DNA of 26,876 nucleotides from JACVRW01 sp040509755. GTDB lineage: Bacteria; Actinomycetota; Thermoleophilia; Solirubrobacterales; Thermoleophilaceae. Positions 15,798 through 23,981 of this stretch are shown here, one piece after another; the stretch's first letter is position 1, and each line of letters begins with the position of its first letter. Under the pieces are notes generated by a model. It had not been told where the DNA came from, did no database searches, and saw only the letters and a program-made list of their open reading frames with translations. The translations under genes were made by a program, and so were the position numbers. Location of the stretch: the NCBI GenBank assembly GCA_040509755.1, contig JBEVKF010000018.1:1-26876 (forward strand), given 5' to 3'.

Positions 15798-16849
15798 TCG
15801 AGATCCTGCCGCTTCACCCCGGCAGGCAGACCGCGCTCGAGATGGCCGAGCGCGTGGCCGGCTTCCTCGATGGAGCGACCAGGACGCTCGACCTGGCCCT
15901 CTATGACATCCGCCTCCCCGGCGAGCCCGGGGACCGCGTGGCCGCGGCGCTGAAGGCGGCTGCCGGCCGCGGCGTCGCCGTCCGCATCGCCTACAACGCC
16001 GACCATGACGAGCGCGTCTTCCCGCCGCCGCCCAGGACCGCCCCGGAACTGATCGAGCGGCTGCCCTTTCCCACCTGCGGCATCCCCGGCATCCCCGACC
16101 TGATGCACCACAAGTACGCCGTTCGCGACGGCGAGTCGGTCTGGTCGGGCTCGACGAACTGGACCACCGACTCGTGGACGATCCAGGAGAACTTTGTGGT
16201 TCGCGCCGACTCGCCCGGGCTCGCGAGCGCCTTCACCGCCAACTTCGAGGAGCTCTGGTCGACCCGCGACGTCGGTCGCACCGGCCGGCACGAGCCGCAC
16301 ACGATCTCGGTCGACGGCCACGACGTGCAGGCTTGGTTCACGCCCGGGCAGGGCGAGGACCTCTCGCAACGCATCGCCCGGGCGATCGGGCGGGCAAGCA
16401 AGCGGATCCGGATCGCCTCGCCGGTCATCACCGCCGGGCCGGTGCTCGGCACCCTCGCGGAGGTGGCGGCCGAGGGCAGGATCGACCTGCGCGGGGTCGT
16501 CGACCGCACGCAGATGGAGAACGTCGTCTACCAGTGGCGCACAAATGGCCGCTCGGCCTGGAAGATCCCGATCCTCGCCTCGGTCTTCGAGCACGCCGAC
16601 TTCCGTGGTAAGCAGTCGATCCCGTGGACGCCGGACTCGATCCACGACTTCATGCACGCGAAGGTCACGGTGGCCGACGACTGGGTGTTCGCCGGCTCGT
16701 TCAACCTCTCGCGCTCGGGTGAGATGAACGCTGAGAACGTGCTCGAGGTGCGCGATCCCGAGCTGGCCGACCAGATGGCCGCCTTCATCGACGAGGTCAG
16801 GGATCGCTACGAATCGATGTCCGTGCCTGTCGATGGGCAGCCGACATGA
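15794..16849 (+). CDS. Phospholipase D-like protein with two HKD motifs
   Basis: A 351-residue PLD-superfamily protein. Both catalytic motifs are intact: H105-x-K107-x4-D112 followed by GSTNWT (119-124), and H288-x-K290-x4-D295 followed by GSFNLS (301-306). The two halves should form one bilobal active site working through a phosphohistidine intermediate. No signal peptide or membrane segment is seen, so it is probably cytoplasmic. The superfamily includes phospholipases, cardiolipin synthases, nucleases and phosphotransferases; the family alone does not settle the substrate. The start GTG 15794 is coupled to the enolase-like gene. Its last 53 bp overlap the convergent LOG gene. Confidence 0.88.
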   Translation: MIEILPLHPGRQTALEMAERVAGFLDGATRTLDLALYDIRLPGEPGDRVAAALKAAAGRGVAVRIAYNADHDERVFPPPPRTAPELIERLPFPTCGIPGIPDLMHHKYAVRDGESVWSGSTNWTTDSWTIQENFVVRADSPGLASAFTANFEELWSTRDVGRTGRHEPHTISVDGHDVQAWFTPGQGEDLSQRIARAIGRASKRIRIASPVITAGPVLGTLAEVAAEGRIDLRGVVDRTQMENVVYQWRTNGRSAWKIPILASVFEHADFRGKQSIPWTPDSIHDFMHAKVTVADDWVFAGSFNLSRSGEMNAENVLEVRDPELADQMAAFIDEVRDRYESMSVPVDGQPT

Positions 16850-17534
16850 GCCGCGTGCGGACCTCGTCGGGATCATCGGTGAGGCAGAGCAGGTCCAGGT
16901 CGCTGGGCGAGATCTTCCCATCGCCCAGCGGGCGTTCGCGGATCCAGGCCACCAGGCCGCTCCAGTAGTCCGAGCCCACGAGGATCACCGGGAACTCGCG
17001 GATCTTGTCGGTCTGGATCAGCGTGAGCGCCTCGAAGAGCTCGTCGAGCGTGCCGAAGCCGCCGGGGAAGACCACGAACCCGCTCGAGTAGCGCACGAAC
17101 ATGACCTTGCGAGCGAAGAAGTAGTGGAACTCGAGCGCGATGTCGCAGTAGGGATTGACCCCTTGCTCGAAGGGGAGCTCGATGTTCAGCCCGATCGACA
17201 GTGCGCCCGCATCGCGCGCGCCGCGGTTTGCCGCCTCCATGGCTCCCGGCCCGCCGCCGGTAATGACGGCCAGCCCGGCCTCGCCGACGATGCGCGCCGT
17301 CTCACGGGCGAGCGCGTACTGGGGATCGCCCGCCGACGTGCGCGCCGAGCCGAAGAATGACGCGGCGGCGCCCACGTGGGCAAGCGCGTCGAAGCCCATG
17401 TCGAGCTCGGCCTGTATGCGCTCGAGCCGCGCGGCGTCGGTGAGCGTGGAGATCACCCCGGCCTCGCCGGCCGCGATGATCTCCTCGTCGTATGTGGTGG
17501 GCATGCGCGGCTCGACGGGATGCTGGTCGGTCAT
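16797..17534 (-). CDS. LOG-family (TIGR00730) nucleoside 5'-monophosphate phosphoribohydrolase
   Basis: A protein of about 245 residues in the Rossmann-fold 'lysine decarboxylase-like'/LOG family, which hydrolyses cytokinin riboside monophosphates or AMP-like nucleotides to free base plus ribose 5-phosphate. Diagnostic motifs, numbered from the upstream ATG 17540, are GGGPGAMEAANRGA (95-108) and PGGFGTLDELFEAL (159-172), the latter being the family's PGGxGTxxE signature. The start could be ATG 17540 or ATG 17534; I prefer 17534 because a TAGGCT box sits eight bases before it. It runs convergently into the PLD-like gene and overlaps it by 53 bp. In bacteria the physiological role is often unclear (purine salvage or cytokinin release). 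Confidence 0.9.
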   Translation of the reverse strand: MTDQHPVEPRMPTTYDEEIIAAGEAGVISTLTDAARLERIQAELDMGFDALAHVGAAASFFGSARTSAGDPQYALARETARIVGEAGLAVITGGGPGAMEAANRGARDAGALSIGLNIELPFEQGVNPYCDIALEFHYFFARKVMFVRYSSGFVVFPGGFGTLDELFEALTLIQTDKIREFPVILVGSDYWSGLVAWIRERPLGDGKISPSDLDLLCLTDDPDEVRTRLMSAAHRQARTSIRSDP

Positions 17535-17542
17535 CGCCATCG

Positions 17543-17548
17543 AGCCTA
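17543..17548 (-). promoter_or_regulatory. Candidate -10 box for the LOG gene
   Basis: Minus-strand TAGGCT lies eight bases before ATG 17534, with no SD sequence. It supports a leaderless transcript and the shorter start. Confidence 0.35.
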
Positions 17549-17559
17549 GTGGCGTGGGG

Positions 17560-17577
17560 CGCCCGCCGGGACGGGCG
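17560..17577 (-). terminator. GC hairpin after the M14 peptidase gene
   Basis: CGCCCG and CGGGCG form a perfect 6-bp stem with a 6-base loop, starting five bases after the peptidase stop codon on the minus strand. There is no T-tract, but tail-less GC hairpins can act as terminators in actinobacteria. It lies just upstream of the proposed LOG promoter. Confidence 0.4.
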
Positions 17578-17582
17578 AACGT

Positions 17583-20111
17583 CTACGGCGCTCGGAAGGC
17601 GATCGTCTCCACGCCGGCCCGCTCGAGCGCGCTCGGAAGGCTCCGGGCGTACGGGTGGTCGTCGGCCGTGAGCTCACCCGGGTTGGCGATCACGAACGCG
17701 GTCACTCGACGCGAGCTCCGGACGCGGTAGCGCGCGCCGAAGGACTCGAGCACCGCGCGTGCCGCCCCGGCGCTCGAACGCCGCACCGCGAGCCTGATGT
17801 CGGAGCTCGTGCCGCGAATCCTGGCCGCGGCGCGCCTGGCGCGAGCCTCTCGTGCTGCACGCGCTGCGGAGCCGGCCCGCGCGACGCGAGCGCCTCCGAG
17901 CTCGGCGCCGAGCAGGGCGTTTCTCAGGATCTTCTGGAAGCCCGTAGTGAACGCGCGGAAGTTGGGCTCGACCGAGAAGACGGTCGCCCGGCCCGCGCCG
18001 ACCGGCTCGTCGACCACCGCGGCCGTGCCGCCCAGCTCCTCCGCTCCCTGGGCGAAGCCCGAGGTGAACCAGTCGCGGCTGTCGGCGGGCGGGAACTCGA
18101 CTGCCACGTGGTCGGGCGACGAGGCCCGCATCAGCACGTCGAACTCGTAGAAGGCCCATGCGTACGCGCCCACGCCGCGGCGCAGGGGCGTGTCGTCGTC
18201 CATGCGCACGCGGAACAGGCTGCCGGGCACCTGGTTGGTCGCAGAAGGCTCGCTCAGGAGCGCCGTGGTCAGGCCGAGCTGCGCGGCCAGGCGCGTGCCC
18301 CCGCGCCAGCTGATCAGGTGGCCGCCGTCGTTGATCCAGGCACGCAGAGCATCCGCTCCCGCCGTGCCGAGCGCCGTCGCCCCGGTTTCCGCCGGCCCGT
18401 TGCCGATCAGCAGTGCGTCGTAGCCGCTGAGGGCCCCGCCGGCGATCTGGCCGGCGTCGAGCTTGTCGTACGGCAGGTCCCAGACCTGTTCAAGCAGATA
18501 GCGCAGCCAGCCGGTCGACTCGATCGCCGACGTGGAGGTCTCCGAGAGCTGGAACACGGCGATCTTCGGGGCGTCGGCCGGCGCCGCCGGCGCACCCGGG
18601 TCGGCGAGCTCGTCCACGCCGCGGGCCCTGAGCCGCAGCCGCTCGCCGGAGTAGCCGCCGCGCACGTTGAACAGCAGCGGCTGGCTCCACGCCGTCACGT
18701 CGTAGAAGTAGGGGAACGGCGTGTAGGTGTCCTCGTTCAGCATCGCCTGCACCCAGTGCTTCTGCATCTGGGCCATCGGCACGTACCAGGTGCCGCGAGC
18801 CATCCACTGGCCGCGCGTGGACCGGCCGTAGGGTGTGAAGTCCGGCACCCAGGTGCGCTTGGCCAGGCGGAAGACGTCGACGTCCATGCGCTGGAGGCGC
18901 CGGATCATCGCCTTGACCTCGCGCTGCTTCGAGTCGCGGCGCTCGGTGATGAAGTAGTGGCGCAGCGGCTCGGTCGGGACCTCGGTCGCCACCTCGTTGC
19001 CCGGATTGACGATCTCGTTTGGCTCGAGGAAGCCGGCCTGACCCTGCTGATAGGCCTCGCGCCACGCCGACGCCCAGCCCTCCAGGATCGCGCGCTTGCG
19101 GATCGCGCCTTGAGACAGGCTGACCCACTGCGCCACGTACTGCTCGTATGCGCGCTTGGCGATCGGCTCGGCGTTGTTCTTCTCGTAGGTCATTCCTGCC
19201 GAGATGAAGCCGGTTGCCGGCACCGTGTCGCCATAGCCCATGTAGAAGAGGTCGTAGATATCGCGGTTGAAGAAGGGGATGCCCAGGCGGTTGAACTCGC
19301 TCGCGAGCGACGCCCCGTAGATGTTGTTGATCCAGTCGACCGCTTCGTCGGTGATCTCGTGGTAGATCGGGTCCGCATTGGGCGGGAAGAAGAAGGTGGC
19401 CGCGCCCATCTCGTGGTCGTCCACGAACAGCGGCCCGGGGTACTGGCGCAGCAGCTCGAGCTTGCCGTCGGTCTCGGGCTGCGTGCGGGCGAACCAGTCG
19501 CGATTCATGTCGAAGCCGTAGAAGTTCTGGCGGGTGTTGAGCTCGCGGCCGTCCGGGTTCTGGGTGGGCAGCAGCACGACGATCGCGTTGTCGAGAATCT
19601 GGCGAGCCGCGCAGTCGGTGCGGTCGGCGAGTTCGTAGAGCACGCGCATCGAGGCGTCGGTGCCGGACTCCTCGCCGCCGTGGACGTTCGAGGCGATCCA
19701 GAGGATGGCCGGGAAGCGCTTGGCGATCTGGCGAGCAAGCCCTGGCGGGGTCTTTGGGTTGCGAAGCGCCTGCGCGGCCTTGGCGATCGCCTTCAGCGAC
19801 CGGTGATCGAGGTGGTCAGGATGGCCGATCATCGCCCAGCGCAGCTCACGGTCCTGCCATGACTTCTTCTCGAGCGCGCCGGTGATCACGCGGTCGCTGG
19901 CGGCGTCGACCGCATCCATGTAGCTGTAGGCCTGGTCGGTGGTGACCTCGCCGTTTTCGCCGCCGGGCGCGGGCACGACCGTCTCGAGCTTCGGCACTCC
20001 GCCCTGGAACTCGGGCGGCGTCTGCATCGGGTCGCAGGCGGTGTCTGCCGCTGCCGGAGCGGCGGTTACGAGAAGGACGACGGCGGCGAGTACTGCGAGG
20101 CGAGCGAGCAT
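17583..20111 (-). CDS. Secreted M14-family zinc carboxypeptidase with C-terminal amidotransferase-like domain
   Basis: An 842-residue protein. Residues 1-22 form a Sec signal peptide (hydrophobic core AVLAAVVLLVTAAPAAA, cleavage before DTAC). The M14 domain (about 50-340) has zinc ligands H144 and E147 (NVHGGEE) and H233 (VDDHEMG). Substrate-binding N203-R204 lie in FDMNRDWF, and a probable catalytic Glu is E310 (GMTYEKN). Residues about 515-740 look like a class I glutamine-amidotransferase/DJ-1 fold (YDALLIGNGPAETG; WINDGGHLISWRGGTRLA) without the usual nucleophilic cysteine. The C-terminal 100 residues are Ala/Arg rich. It should trim peptides outside the cell. ATG 20111 is chosen for the signal peptide. 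It follows pdhC by 47 bp. Confidence 0.88.
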   Translation of the reverse strand: MLARLAVLAAVVLLVTAAPAAADTACDPMQTPPEFQGGVPKLETVVPAPGGENGEVTTDQAYSYMDAVDAASDRVITGALEKKSWQDRELRWAMIGHPDHLDHRSLKAIAKAAQALRNPKTPPGLARQIAKRFPAILWIASNVHGGEESGTDASMRVLYELADRTDCAARQILDNAIVVLLPTQNPDGRELNTRQNFYGFDMNRDWFARTQPETDGKLELLRQYPGPLFVDDHEMGAATFFFPPNADPIYHEITDEAVDWINNIYGASLASEFNRLGIPFFNRDIYDLFYMGYGDTVPATGFISAGMTYEKNNAEPIAKRAYEQYVAQWVSLSQGAIRKRAILEGWASAWREAYQQGQAGFLEPNEIVNPGNEVATEVPTEPLRHYFITERRDSKQREVKAMIRRLQRMDVDVFRLAKRTWVPDFTPYGRSTRGQWMARGTWYVPMAQMQKHWVQAMLNEDTYTPFPYFYDVTAWSQPLLFNVRGGYSGERLRLRARGVDELADPGAPAAPADAPKIAVFQLSETSTSAIESTGWLRYLLEQVWDLPYDKLDAGQIAGGALSGYDALLIGNGPAETGATALGTAGADALRAWINDGGHLISWRGGTRLAAQLGLTTALLSEPSATNQVPGSLFRVRMDDDTPLRRGVGAYAWAFYEFDVLMRASSPDHVAVEFPPADSRDWFTSGFAQGAEELGGTAAVVDEPVGAGRATVFSVEPNFRAFTTGFQKILRNALLGAELGGARVARAGSAARAAREARARRAAARIRGTSSDIRLAVRRSSAGAARAVLESFGARYRVRSSRRVTAFVIANPGELTADDHPYARSLPSALERAGVETIAFRAP

Positions 20112-20158
20112 GTTCGCGCGATACCCGGGCCCGGCAAATTCAACACGCCCGGGGCTCC

Positions 20159-21631
20159 CTAGAGGGCCAGCGACAGCGGCTGCTCGAGCAACTCCTTGAC
20201 GCGCGCGAGGAACTGCGCGCCGTCGGCGCCGTAGAGGATGCGGTGGTCGCATACGAGCGACAGCGACATCTGGTCCCGCGCCACGATCCGGCCGCTCTCG
20301 TCGACCGCCGGCTTCTTGGCCAGCGCGCCCACGGTCAGGATCGAGGCCTGTGGCGGATTGATGATCGCGGTGAAGTGCTCGATGCCGTACATGCCGAGGT
20401 TCGACACCGTGAACGTGCCCCCGGAGAGCTCCGGAGGGGTGACGGTCTTGTCGCGCACCTTCTCGATCACCGCGCGGGCATCGCGAGAGATCTGGCCGAG
20501 TGACTTGCGGTCGGCGTCGAAGACGGTCGGCACCACGAGGGCGTCCATGGCCGCCACTGCCACACCGATGTTGACCTTCTCGTAGAGCTCGAACTTGCCG
20601 TCGCGGTAGGCGCCGTTCACGCGCGGGAACTCGCGCAGGGCTGTGGCCGCGGCCTTGACGACCATGTCGTTGAACGACGGTGCGGGGTCGGCCACCTCCT
20701 TCAGGCGCTTGCGCAGCTCGACCGCCTCGGTCATGTTCACCGTGAGGGAGATCGAGAAGTCCGGAGCCGTCGCCTTCGATTCGGCCATCCGTCGGCTGAC
20801 CGTCTGCTGCAGGCGCGTGAGCTCGAGGATCTCGGCCTCGCCCTTCGGGCCGGCCTCGCCGCGCTGGGGCTCAGGCCGCTCCTCTGCCTTGCCCGTCTTG
20901 GGCGCCTCCTTTGTGGCCGTGTCGGGCTTGGCCCCGTCGCCGTCGCCGTCGCTTTCGACCTTTGCGACCCCGCTCTCGGAGGCCGCCTGGACGTCGGCCT
21001 TCACGATTCGCCCACCGGGCCCGGAACCCTCGAGCTGGGCCAGCTCGACTCCGAGCTCGCGGGCCATGCGGCGTGCGATCGGCGACGCCTTGACACGTTC
21101 GCCGTCCCCGGCGCCGTTGCCGCTCGGTGCGCGGGTCTTGGTGGCAGTGTCGCCGGACTGGGTCTCCCCGCCACCGTCGCCTCCACCACCACCGCCGCGG
21201 GACTCGCCCTTCTCGGCGGCCTCCTCGTCTTCGCCGCCCTCGGCAGCGGGCGCCTCGTCCTCGGACGGTTGCTCCTCCTTGGCGGCAGCGTCCTCTTCCT
21301 CGTCGGCAGGGGTCTCGGTCTCGTCGGCGGAGACTTCCTTCTCCTCGGCCTGCGACTCGTCCCCAGACGGCTTGCCGTTTCCGCCCGCCTCGCTGGCGTC
21401 GCCGATACGCGCGATCACCTCGCCGATCGCCAGCGTGTCGCCCTCCTGGGCGAGGATCTCGATCAGAGTGCCGTCCGCGTCGGCGTCGTAGGTCATGTTG
21501 GCCTTGTCGGTCTCGATCTCCACGAGCGGCTCGCCGCGCTTGACCTCCGCGCCCTCGTCCACGAGCCACTTGAGGACCGTGCCCTCCTCCATGGAGTCAG
21601 ACAGACGCGGCATGGTGACTTCGCTGGCCAT
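20159..21631 (-). CDS. pdhC: Pyruvate dehydrogenase E2 (dihydrolipoamide acetyltransferase)
   Basis: A 490-residue E2. It has one lipoyl domain (1-77) with lipoylated K43 in EIETDKANM, then a long Glu/Asp/Gly-rich linker (about 79-179). The E1/E3-binding peripheral domain (180-215) contains ASPIARRMARELGVEL and GSGPGGRIVKADV. The catalytic domain (about 265-490) carries H463 in CDHRILYGAD. The acceptor-loop motif HxxxDG reads HxxxYG here (Y467). E2 passes the acetyl group from lipoate to CoA and forms the core of the complex. The SD AGAGAGGAG precedes ATG 21631 and overlaps the pdhB stop. The neighbouring E1 type favours pyruvate over branched-chain substrates. Confidence 0.93.
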   Translation of the reverse strand: MASEVTMPRLSDSMEEGTVLKWLVDEGAEVKRGEPLVEIETDKANMTYDADADGTLIEILAQEGDTLAIGEVIARIGDASEAGGNGKPSGDESQAEEKEVSADETETPADEEEDAAAKEEQPSEDEAPAAEGGEDEEAAEKGESRGGGGGGDGGGETQSGDTATKTRAPSGNGAGDGERVKASPIARRMARELGVELAQLEGSGPGGRIVKADVQAASESGVAKVESDGDGDGAKPDTATKEAPKTGKAEERPEPQRGEAGPKGEAEILELTRLQQTVSRRMAESKATAPDFSISLTVNMTEAVELRKRLKEVADPAPSFNDMVVKAAATALREFPRVNGAYRDGKFELYEKVNIGVAVAAMDALVVPTVFDADRKSLGQISRDARAVIEKVRDKTVTPPELSGGTFTVSNLGMYGIEHFTAIINPPQASILTVGALAKKPAVDESGRIVARDQMSLSLVCDHRILYGADGAQFLARVKELLEQPLSLAL

Positions 21632-21635
21632 CCGG

Positions 21636-21644
21636 CTCCTCTCT
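21636..21644 (-). promoter_or_regulatory. Ribosome-binding site of pdhC overlapping the pdhB stop
   Basis: Minus-strand AGAGAGGAG ends four bases before ATG 21631; its first two bases belong to the pdhB TAG stop. It fixes the E2 start and couples translation of E1beta and E2. Confidence 0.65.
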
Positions 21645-22626
21645 AGAGGTCTCTGAAGGTGGCTCTCGCGGCCTGGATCACGTGTTCCTCGTGCGGGAAC
21701 GCGGCCTGCTCGAGCGGCTTGGAGTAGGGCATGGGCACGTCGGCGCCGGTCACGCGCTGGACCGGGGCGTCGAGCCAGTCGAAGGCCTGTTCTTGGATCA
21801 GCGCGGCGAGGTTCGCGCCCACGCCTCCGTGCGGCCAGCCCTCCTCGACGATCACGGCGCGATTGGTCTTCTTGACCGACTCCAGGATCGTGTCGAGGTC
21901 GAGCGGACGAAGGGTGCGCGGGTCGATCACCTCGGCGTCGATCTCGTGCTCGTCCGCGAGCTGCTCGGCCGCCTTCTGTGCGGTGATCGCCATGCGCGAG
22001 ATGCCGATGATCGTCACGTCCTCGCCCTCGCGCCGGATGGCGGCCTCGCCGAAGCGCATCGGCCCGCCGTTCTCAGGGACCTCGCCGCGCTGGCCGTAGA
22101 GCGTCTCGTGCTCGATGAACACGACCGGGTTGTCGTTCTTGATGGCCGCCTTGAGCAGGCCCTTGGCGTCGGCCGGTGTGCTCGGCACGGCGACCAGCAG
22201 GCCGGGCACGTGTAGGTAGAAGGCCTCCAGGCAGTGCGAGTGCGTTGGGCCGAGCTGATGGCCGGCGCCCTGGGGCATGCGGACCACGATCGGCACCTTG
22301 ACCTGGCCGCCGAACATGTAGCGGATCGCCGCCGCGTGGTTGACGATCTGGTCCATTGCGAGCAGCGAGAAGTTGATCGTCATCAGCTCGACCACCGGGC
22401 GCAGGCCGAGCATGGCCGAGCCCACTCCCATGCCGACGATCGTGTTCTCCGAGATCGGCGTGTCGCGCACACGCTTCTCGCCGAACTCCTCGAGTAGTCC
22501 GGCGGTGACCTTGAAGGCGCCCTGGAATACGCCGATGTCCTCGCCCATGAGGAAGACGTTCTCGTCCTCGTTCATCTCTTCGCGCAGGGCCTGATTGAGG
22601 GCCTCGCGATAGCGCATGGTGGGCAT
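21643..22626 (-). CDS. pdhB: Pyruvate dehydrogenase E1 component, beta subunit
   Basis: A 327-residue transketolase-like E1beta subunit, full length. The N-terminus reads MPTMRYREALNQALREEM. GEDIGVFQGAFKVTAGL lies at about 28-44, and SENTIVGMGVGSAMLGLRPV includes E60, the glutamate that activates the thiamine diphosphate ring. The second half holds the transketolase C-terminal domain (DPRTLRPLDLDTI; EEGWPHGG). With E1alpha it decarboxylates pyruvate and acetylates lipoate. Its ATG shares one base with the pdhA stop (TGATG), so translation is coupled; a second in-frame ATG lies three codons on. Confidence 0.95.
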   Translation of the reverse strand: MPTMRYREALNQALREEMNEDENVFLMGEDIGVFQGAFKVTAGLLEEFGEKRVRDTPISENTIVGMGVGSAMLGLRPVVELMTINFSLLAMDQIVNHAAAIRYMFGGQVKVPIVVRMPQGAGHQLGPTHSHCLEAFYLHVPGLLVAVPSTPADAKGLLKAAIKNDNPVVFIEHETLYGQRGEVPENGGPMRFGEAAIRREGEDVTIIGISRMAITAQKAAEQLADEHEIDAEVIDPRTLRPLDLDTILESVKKTNRAVIVEEGWPHGGVGANLAALIQEQAFDWLDAPVQRVTGADVPMPYSKPLEQAAFPHEEHVIQAARATFRDL

Positions 22627-23972
22627 CAGCCGCCGCCGCCCTGGGTGTCGCGGTCGTCGGCGCCGGGCTCGCCTTCGCCGGTGGCCTCCTCGGCGCCCTC
22701 GCCCTGCTGGGAGCCCTCTTGGTTCTGGTCCTTGGGAGTGCCGCCCTTGCGCGACCTGTGGTCGCCCACGCCGGCGTAGGCTGCGCCCTTCTCGGCCAGC
22801 TCGTGGGGCACCTCTCCGGCTTCGCGCTCGCGCTCGCCGCGGTGGACCTCCGGGGAGCGCTCGTCGACGGTCCACCAGGTGGGCACGTCCTCGTTGAGGA
22901 CGTAGATGTCGTCGTAGAGCGAGTCGAGGTCGGGGAAGGGAGAGTCGTCGGCGAACTGGACCGCCTCGTCGACGGTCTCGAGAGCCTCCTCGTCGAACTT
23001 CTCGATGTCCTCCTTGGCGATCACGCCCTCGTCGACCAAGCGGTTGGCAAAAGCCTTGATCGGGTCGCGCTCACGCCACTCCTCGACCTCTTCCTTGGTG
23101 CGGTACTCCTCCGGGTCGGCCATCGAGTGGCCGCGGTAGCGGTAGGTCACCGCCTCGACCAGCTGCGGACTGCGGTCCTCGCGCGCGCAGCGAAGGGCCT
23201 CGGTCACGACGCTGTGGACATCGAGCGCGTCCATGCCGTCGCAGCGGGTGCCGGGCACGCCGTAGCCCTCGGACTTCAGCGAAAGGTCGGTGACCGCCGA
23301 ATGGCGGTGAAGCGCGGTGCCCATGCCGAACTGGTTGTTGATGATCACGAAGACCACCGGCAGCTTCCAGAGCGCGGCGAGGTTCATGGTCTCGCCGAAG
23401 GTGCCCTGGTTGGTGGCGCCGTCGCCCATCATGGAGACGATCGCGTCGTCGGTCTCCATGTAATCGCAGGCGAGCGCCACCCCGGCGCTCAGCGGCAGCG
23501 AGCCGCCGACGATGCCGTAGCCGCCGAGAAAGCGCTTGTCCCAGTCGAACAGGTGCATGGAGCCGCCGCGCCCGGACGAGCAGCCGTCGACTCGGCCGAA
23601 GAGCTCGGCCATGACGGCCTTGGCCTCGGTGCCGCGCGCCAGAGCCTGACCGTGTTCGCGGTACGTCGACATGAGGTAGTCGGTCTCTCGCAGCGCCTGC
23701 GTGGCGCCGACGACGGTGGCCTCCTCACCGATGCACAGGTGCAGGAAGCCGCCGATCTTGGCCTTGGCGTACATCTCGCCCGCGCGCTCCTCGAAGCGGC
23801 GGATGAGCATCATCTTCCGGAGAACGGTGGTACAGGTCTCCTTGTCGGGGAGGTCGTGCTTGACCTCCCCGAGCTTGACCTCCTCGGTCGCCTCTACCTC
23901 GCCGGGCGCGACACCGTCACCGTTTTCCTCGGTCGCGCCCTGGTCGGCGGGTTTCGTCTCCCACGTAGCCAT
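22626..23972 (-). CDS. pdhA: Pyruvate dehydrogenase E1 component, alpha subunit
   Basis: A 448-residue thiamine-diphosphate E1alpha, longer than the usual 330-380. The cofactor motif runs from GDGATNQGTFGE (183-194) to INNQFGMG (211-218). YRYRGHSMADPEEYR (277-291) is the conserved active-site loop, matching pyruvate rather than branched-chain enzymes. An acidic N-terminal extension (1-40) and a low-complexity charged C-terminal tail (about 365-448, rich in Glu, Gly, Arg and Gln) flank the core. A TACAGT box nine bases before ATG 23972, with no SD, suggests a leaderless message and makes this the first gene of the pdhABC operon. The complex's E3 is not encoded in the window. Confidence 0.94.
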   Translation of the reverse strand: MATWETKPADQGATEENGDGVAPGEVEATEEVKLGEVKHDLPDKETCTTVLRKMMLIRRFEERAGEMYAKAKIGGFLHLCIGEEATVVGATQALRETDYLMSTYREHGQALARGTEAKAVMAELFGRVDGCSSGRGGSMHLFDWDKRFLGGYGIVGGSLPLSAGVALACDYMETDDAIVSMMGDGATNQGTFGETMNLAALWKLPVVFVIINNQFGMGTALHRHSAVTDLSLKSEGYGVPGTRCDGMDALDVHSVVTEALRCAREDRSPQLVEAVTYRYRGHSMADPEEYRTKEEVEEWRERDPIKAFANRLVDEGVIAKEDIEKFDEEALETVDEAVQFADDSPFPDLDSLYDDIYVLNEDVPTWWTVDERSPEVHRGEREREAGEVPHELAEKGAAYAGVGDHRSRKGGTPKDQNQEGSQQGEGAEEATGEGEPGADDRDTQGGGG

Positions 23973-23981
23973 CGTGGTCGG

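Noticed and set aside
17655..19862. Very long plus-strand open frame opposite the M14 peptidase gene
   Set aside because: It is rich in Arg, His, Gly and Val with no domain pattern, and mirrors a well-supported zinc peptidase; typical antisense shadow in GC-rich DNA.
21095..21397. Possible frameshift in pdhC because of the low-complexity linker
   Set aside because: The frame remains open with a biased but coherent acidic composition, and both flanking domains are in the same frame.
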